From Scytalidium lignicola (Eukaryota > Ascomycota > Leotiomycetes): a stretch of DNA of 64,000 nt. Of the stretch, positions 59,729 to 64,000 are shown piece by piece. Location of the stretch: contig NCSJ02000009.1 of assembly GCA_002812745.2 (NCBI GenBank), forward strand, positions 240,927-304,926, written 5' to 3'. Made by a program: the position numbers and the translations under genes. Under the pieces are notes generated by a model that was given only the letters and a program-made list of their open reading frames with translations, was not told the DNA's origin and searched no databases. Position 1 is the first letter of the stretch, and each line of letters begins with the position of its first letter.

Positions 59729-60546
59729 TTGAGAGAGAGCCAGAGAGAGAGGTGTCCACAACAGGCAAGGCGACAAGGGCTCGCCCTGTGAGGCTTTTTG
59801 CGGATGGTAACTTACCCCGTACGACAGAGTCGCGTCAAGGCCGGGCTTTGGGTCATCGTCAACTGCGGGCCTGCGATACGTCGTCGTCGGGCGTGTAAGG
59901 TCTTAGGACCAGGCTCCCTCCGACGTCAAACTCGTCCTTACAGTAATTACTTTCTTTGCTTTTGTTCCCGGTGTTTGTTATTATTCTCATTGCATTGTGC
60001 TCCTAGACAACCACCACCATCACCATCATCATCGACGTCGTACAGTCGTACTGCAGGTCCAAAGCAACACAATATATAGATCTAATGCTAATAATGCCCT
60101 GCCGTTGCCAGAGGTTTCAGATGTAATCGGCGAGTGTCGCAAACAGATGTCACGTTGTACACAGCTTTGAGTCAGATATAATTAATCCTGTATAATAATA
60201 TCACCAGAGCATTAAACAAGGCATAGCAGTGCAGTGCCATATCCCAGCAGCCTTTTCGGCTGTTTCAAAAATCCCCATATGCGCATCCCCGAGAGCAGGA
60301 TTTAATTGCCCTCGAGATCTGAAGATTCGAATACAACGAGTATGTAAAGAATACCAGTCTGGTCACTGGTGACATTTATGCTTTCACAATTTTGGCTCGA
60401 CGCTCAAATGACACACAATTGTAATAATAAAAAAAATACAAAAAAAAGGCGTGCACATGCATTTTAATCATACAGAATCTAATACTTTCCGTCGTGAGAT
60501 GGAAAAAAAAAAGCAAGCTCGTGCAAGTTCCCAAGTGTTTCGTTAA

Positions 60547-61901
60547 TCATCCCGACATCCACGCTGCTGCCCTTCGAGCTCCGAATGTTGTTGCTAGTCG
60601 CAGGCCGCTTGATCCCATAGGGAAATAGCTGACCAAGTACCACAACAGGCATGCTAATTGAGTCAAGGAGGAAAAAAGAGTCAAAATCGTATTATGAAGC
60701 TAGATAATTAAAAAAAAAAAGAAAGATACGTCAGCTGATGATCGTGATGACTTGGTGTTATACCGATGATGGTTATGATGATGTCATTGAAGATGATGAT
60801 AGACTTACTCCCAAGCTGAAATATAATGTGAGGCCTATCGATCCAAAGTATGCCGCAGTGAAAGGCAGACGTGGTGTCGATGTCAGGTGCTGAATGTACG
60901 TCCACGGGCCCATCATGGCCGCCCATGATGCAAGAAACAGTAGCGACCCTAGAGACCACCTGGGATGTCACACGCACAACGTTAGTCCCATGTGGAATAT
61001 TTTCCGAGTCACCATCCTTTTACTCTTGTTTTTTTTTAGCAAAAAAAAAAAGCAACACATTTAGAATATTCCAAATATGAAACACCCATAAGTCAATGAT
61101 GATCAACGCATGCATCTCTAGCGATTCTGCCCTCTCTACTGCCAACGGGGGCTAACGCAGGCACACTGAGTAGCCGTAGCGGAGCGGCCCTAGCTGATGA
61201 GAAGATGAGGCTTTTTCCAACGGCTCTGATTTATAATTCTGCCTTTCTGCCTTCTGTCCAAAACAAAACAAAACAAAAACTCCAAAACAAACAGGCAGAA
61301 AGACCCAAGAGAAGAAGAAAACGNAAAAAGACGCCGAGTACTTACAGAATGGCAAACTTGCGCGGCTTCAGCATCATGGCTGGGAAGAGCGCGAAGCAGA
61401 TGACGAAACAGGCCAACGCTCCTAGGTTGCACCCGGTGAAGATGAGTAGTCGATCCCATCTGCTCACTATCAAAAGAGAGATACCAAGTTAGCTAGGCAT
61501 CTCTACAAGCATGATATTCCAGGCATTCGAGACAGAGCTCTCACAGCCACTGAGGCGATGCACATGCTGCGTGGGGGTGGATGGGATGGATGAGAGCAGA
61601 CACCGTGATCTAGGGGGAATTGGGCCAAAACCAAAAGGGGATATGGAAGGGGGTGATAAGTATGGGAAAATGACTTACGGGCAAACCACCCTTCCTCTTC
61701 TTCGCGTCTGCTCGGGGCCGGAAGGGCTGCACCGGCGCCTTCAGTCGTAGGTAATCGTACGTAGCCAGCGTCGCCAAACGGGTTTAGTGACCGGATGGAT
61801 GACAGCAAACCTGTCTGCTGAGATGTGTTGACGGGGAGGTCCGGATCGCGGCGCGACCAGCCCAGGGAATTCATCGACTCTCGAAAGGAAGCGGAAGCCA
61901 T
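60547..61901 (-). CDS. SFT2: SFT2 vesicle transport protein
   Basis: Tetra-spanning Golgi membrane protein of the Got1/Sft2 family, acting in endosome-to-Golgi or intra-Golgi fusion. Exons 61901-61679, 61466-61346, 60959-60809 and 60699-60547 give 215 residues. The cytosolic N-terminus reads MASASFRESMNSLGWSRRDP, SIRSLNPFGDAGYVRLPTTE. Four helices follow: LIFTGCNLGALACFVICFAL, WSLGSLLFLASWAAMMGPWT, FTAAYFGSIGLTLYFSLGLH, LTQLACLLWYLVSYFPMG, and the tail GLRLATTFGARRAAAWMSG. Introns are unusually long for this window (212, 386 and 109 nt), and one contains an N and A/T runs. All phases agree. Confidence 0.94.
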
Positions 61902-62496
61902 CGCTTTTGTGTGCGGGGAGGATTCTTGATTCTAGATTCTAGATTCTGGAAGACAAGAGGGTTGGAGCGTCTGCCGCCTTCCGGAGGAAATGATAATAAT
62001 AATTCCCCGCTGCAGAAAATGGGGGATAAGCGGTGGGACGTGCTCGGATGGAACGGAGATCTGCTGCAGGTGCTCGGGAAAGGGGGAGGAGCAAGGTCGA
62101 TGCAGAAGTCGACTCGGGTTACAAGCAGAAAGCAGAAGCAGAAGAAGCACAAGCAGCCGGGAGAGATTGCAGAGGGCAGATGGCAGATGGCTGCAGGTAT
62201 GTTGTGCGTTGATCAACCCTGGCGGAGAGATAGAAGTGCGGCGAGCGTTTTTGAGTGCCGGAGCAGACCCAGCGTAAGGGGTGTCCAATGACCACTGTCT
62301 TGGACCGGAAAGGGGGGGCCAACGTTGTAGTTGTATTTAGGTTGGACTAAGTCGCCTTGGATTGGCTCGTGATCACGCCGGATGCACGCAAGTTGAGTGA
62401 AAGCTGGGTAACTTGGATATCAAGCCCTAAAAGGGAGAGGGTGTGCGGAGAGAAGTGCAGCTGGCCGTTTGACTGTGCCCAGAGTAGCAAGAGGTG

Positions 62497-62520
62497 ATGA
62501 GAGAGAGAAAGAGAGAGATA
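62497..62520. repeat. GA-rich tract
   Basis: Short purine tract of GA units with interruptions; a second, GAGT-type tract lies at about 62980-63017. Confidence 0.75.
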
Positions 62521-62640
62521 ATATCTCGCCGACAGAAGCTACAGTCAGACCGGGACAGGAGAATATGCGAGTGCAACAGAGGTCGGTGACAGATGGGGAA
62601 GGCAGCAGGTTACCGGTGATTTAGAAACCTTAGCAACAAA

Positions 62641-62695
62641 CAAAAGCAACCAACCAACCAACGAACAAACAAACAAATAAATAAGCAACCAACAA
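62641..62695. repeat. Tetranucleotide tract (CAAC/AAAC)n
   Basis: Series of CAAC, then AAAC and AAAT units, then CAAC again. Confidence 0.85.
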
Positions 62696-63193
62696 GAGTG
62701 ACAAGGCAACGGATAGCTGTGCAGTTCGGATGTGGTATAATTAGCCCAGGTAGCCGTCAGGACGGGAAAGAGCTTCTCGGGGCAGATTCAACGACGGATG
62801 ATGTGAAGTTGCAGAAGCAGCACGGTCCACCGCGGAGGCGAGGGAAGCCAAGGGAGCCGAGGGTGGCTTGGCACGCAGGTGGCACCGCCATGCAGCCCCC
62901 GTTTGGCGCAGCACGTTGATTGGCTGCCTTGGAGAGAGGGGGAGGTAGGTGTGGCTGCTATTCTGGGCNTTCCTTGCGGGGGAGAGAGTGAGTGAGAGAG
63001 AGTGAGTGAGTAGGAGATGTCTGTTACTGTACAAGTAAGCAAGATCAGACTCCTCGTCAGGGTAGGGTAAATTCGAGAGAGATGCGCCACCAGGTTCGTT
63101 ACGGTACGGGCCTTGCAGGATGGTAAAGAAGGATGGAGGATGGAGAGGATGGATGGGTCTGGAGACGCGCCGATAAGGGGGATAACAAAAGCC

Positions 63194-63318
63194 AGATATC
63201 GATAATGATAACGATAACGATGATGTCGATGTTGATGGTGTCGATGATGATGTCGATGATGATGTCGATGATGATGTTGATGTTGATGTTAATGTTGATG
63301 TTAATGTCAATATTGATG
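63194..63318. repeat. Trinucleotide array (GAT/GTT/GTC)n
   Basis: About 125 bp of hexamer-like units built from GAT with GTC, GTT or AAT. Translated in one frame it gives a Met/Ser repeat, in another Asp/Ile; this is not taken as coding. Confidence 0.88.
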
Positions 63319-63372
63319 TCGCGCACTCACATCGTCATAACTAGCTCTCCTGTCTTCCGTTCATAGAGCTTC

Positions 63373-63419
63373 CATTACATTACATTACATTACATTACAT
63401 TACATTACACTACTATCCA
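63373..63419. repeat. Pentanucleotide microsatellite (ATTAC)n
   Basis: About nine perfect units. Confidence 0.93.
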
Positions 63420-63660
63420 GTACTGTATTATCTCCTTCGTCTTCGCGCCCACTACCCCTCGTATGCTGGCCCTGTGTTGACATGCCGCAGCTGGGGAAGA
63501 GGTACCGTAACTGCACACGGTTCCCTGAGGCGCCGCCCTTCCGAGGGAGTGCGTGCCGTCCACACCAAATCCCAAGATCTCGTACCGTCCGGATCAGATT
63601 TAGAGAGCTTGACAAGACTCTATTCCACACCCGTACTAACATCCAACGCGCGCCCATACA

Positions 63661-63711
63661 CACCTACACACACACATACACACACACATACACACACACA
63701 AACAATACACT
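63661..63711. repeat. CA-rich microsatellite with CATA interruptions
   Basis: Runs of CA separated by single TA steps, followed by a short AACAATACAC. Confidence 0.88.
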
Positions 63712-64000
63712 CTCTTACTCTTATAGTACACCCACAACACCCCTCCTCGGAATGGAGAGACATGCCAGACACAGGCAGTCGTTGTGGCTGTCCTAAAGCA
63801 GTCTGGCCAGCTCTTGTCCTTCATCCCTCTTCATCCCCTTTCTGGACGTCGCTGCCCTCCCTTTCCACACCAGGCTCGTCATCCAACCTCGTGTGCTTCC
63901 TGCACGAGGTGCCTCGTAACGCAGACCAAAACCTGTAAATCTGGCCCTCATCCTTCCTCCCCTCCCTTACGAGTCCGCCGTGGCTCATCGCACATCTTCG

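Larger units (their letters stand above)
57022..60546. other. 3.5 kb gene-poor region with simple repeats
   Basis: No gene supported. The part next to 57021 is probably the long 5' leader and promoter of the LARP1-type gene. Farther on there are GTAT, CTT and CA microsatellites, a GC-rich patch at 59480-59515, a cluster of TACGG/GTAC strings at 59160-59395, and A runs near 60428-60447 and 60506-60513. All open frames are short and unlike any protein. Confidence 0.6.
61902..64000. other. Upstream region of SFT2, rich in simple repeats
   Basis: About 2.1 kb to the window edge with no supported gene. It includes AAAC/CAAC, GA, GAGT, GAT, ATTAC and CA tracts. Frames across these are repeat translations. 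A gene beginning beyond the right edge cannot be excluded. Confidence 0.6.

Noticed and set aside
59225..59768. Several overlapping 68-111 codon frames on both strands
   Set aside because: Low-complexity sequence with CTT, CA and GA tracts; no ATG context, motif or splice support.
63133..63366. Open frames across the GAT-type array (Met/Ser or Asp/Ile repeats)
   Set aside because: These are translations of a microsatellite, open in several frames at once.
63373..63711. CRISPR-like or telomere-like arrays among the 3' repeats
   Set aside because: Units are 2-5 bp without spacers, and none is the fungal telomere TTAGGG.

Overview
This 64 kb window is nuclear DNA of a filamentous ascomycete. 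It is closest in feel to Leotiomycetes (Botrytis/Sclerotinia and relatives), but that class assignment is only moderately sure and comes from family resemblance of the proteins. The signs are dense protein-coding genes on both strands, many introns of about 46-60 nt with GT-AG ends and CTGAC/CTAAC-like branch points, and orthologues such as TRAPPC11, LARP1-type and TMF1 proteins typical of filamentous fungi. I rebuilt 27 protein genes by splicing the reading frames by eye. In nearly all of them exon lengths sum to a whole number of codons and the joins restore conserved family motifs. No tRNA, rRNA, transposon or CRISPR array was recognised.

Layout. 1-9 kb: a Ser/Thr-rich single-pass membrane protein, a CCDC174-like nuclear protein, homoserine dehydrogenase (HOM6) and tRNA m7G methyltransferase (TRM8). 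9-23 kb: MDM1 (ER-vacuole contact protein), VPS25 (ESCRT-II), RTT107/Brc1 (six-BRCT DNA repair scaffold), a putative peroxisomal alpha/beta hydrolase and TRAPPC11. 23-32 kb: RXT2 (Rpd3L histone deacetylase), OPI3 (phospholipid methyltransferase), a NIT2-type amidase, HEM25 (mitochondrial glycine carrier) and a charged coiled-coil protein of unknown function. 32-44 kb: PFD1, YPC1/YDC1-type ceramidase, TMF1, NAS6/gankyrin, PRP46 and ORC1. 44-57 kb: an uncharacterised 622-residue protein, PFD5, a GFA-domain protein, COX19, NPR3 and a LARP1-type RNA-binding protein. 57-64 kb: gene-poor and full of simple repeats, with only SFT2.

The genes are housekeeping genes, not an operon or a biosynthetic cluster. 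Many act in membrane traffic and lipid handling (MDM1, VPS25, TRAPPC11, OPI3, YPC1, TMF1, NPR3, SFT2). Others act in chromatin and replication (RTT107, RXT2, ORC1) or protein folding and proteasome assembly (PFD1, PFD5, NAS6). Genes are mostly paired head-to-head or tail-to-tail with 150-600 bp between them.

I did not find a convincing new multi-gene system. The most distinctive content is in gene structure: internal micro-exons of 14-17 nt, two GC-AG introns, two stop-free introns whose length is a multiple of three, a set of GTTCG donors, and a uORF overlapping the NPR3 start. The window also has 13 single N bases, 11 of them directly in front of homopolymer runs; two of them falsely break MDM1.
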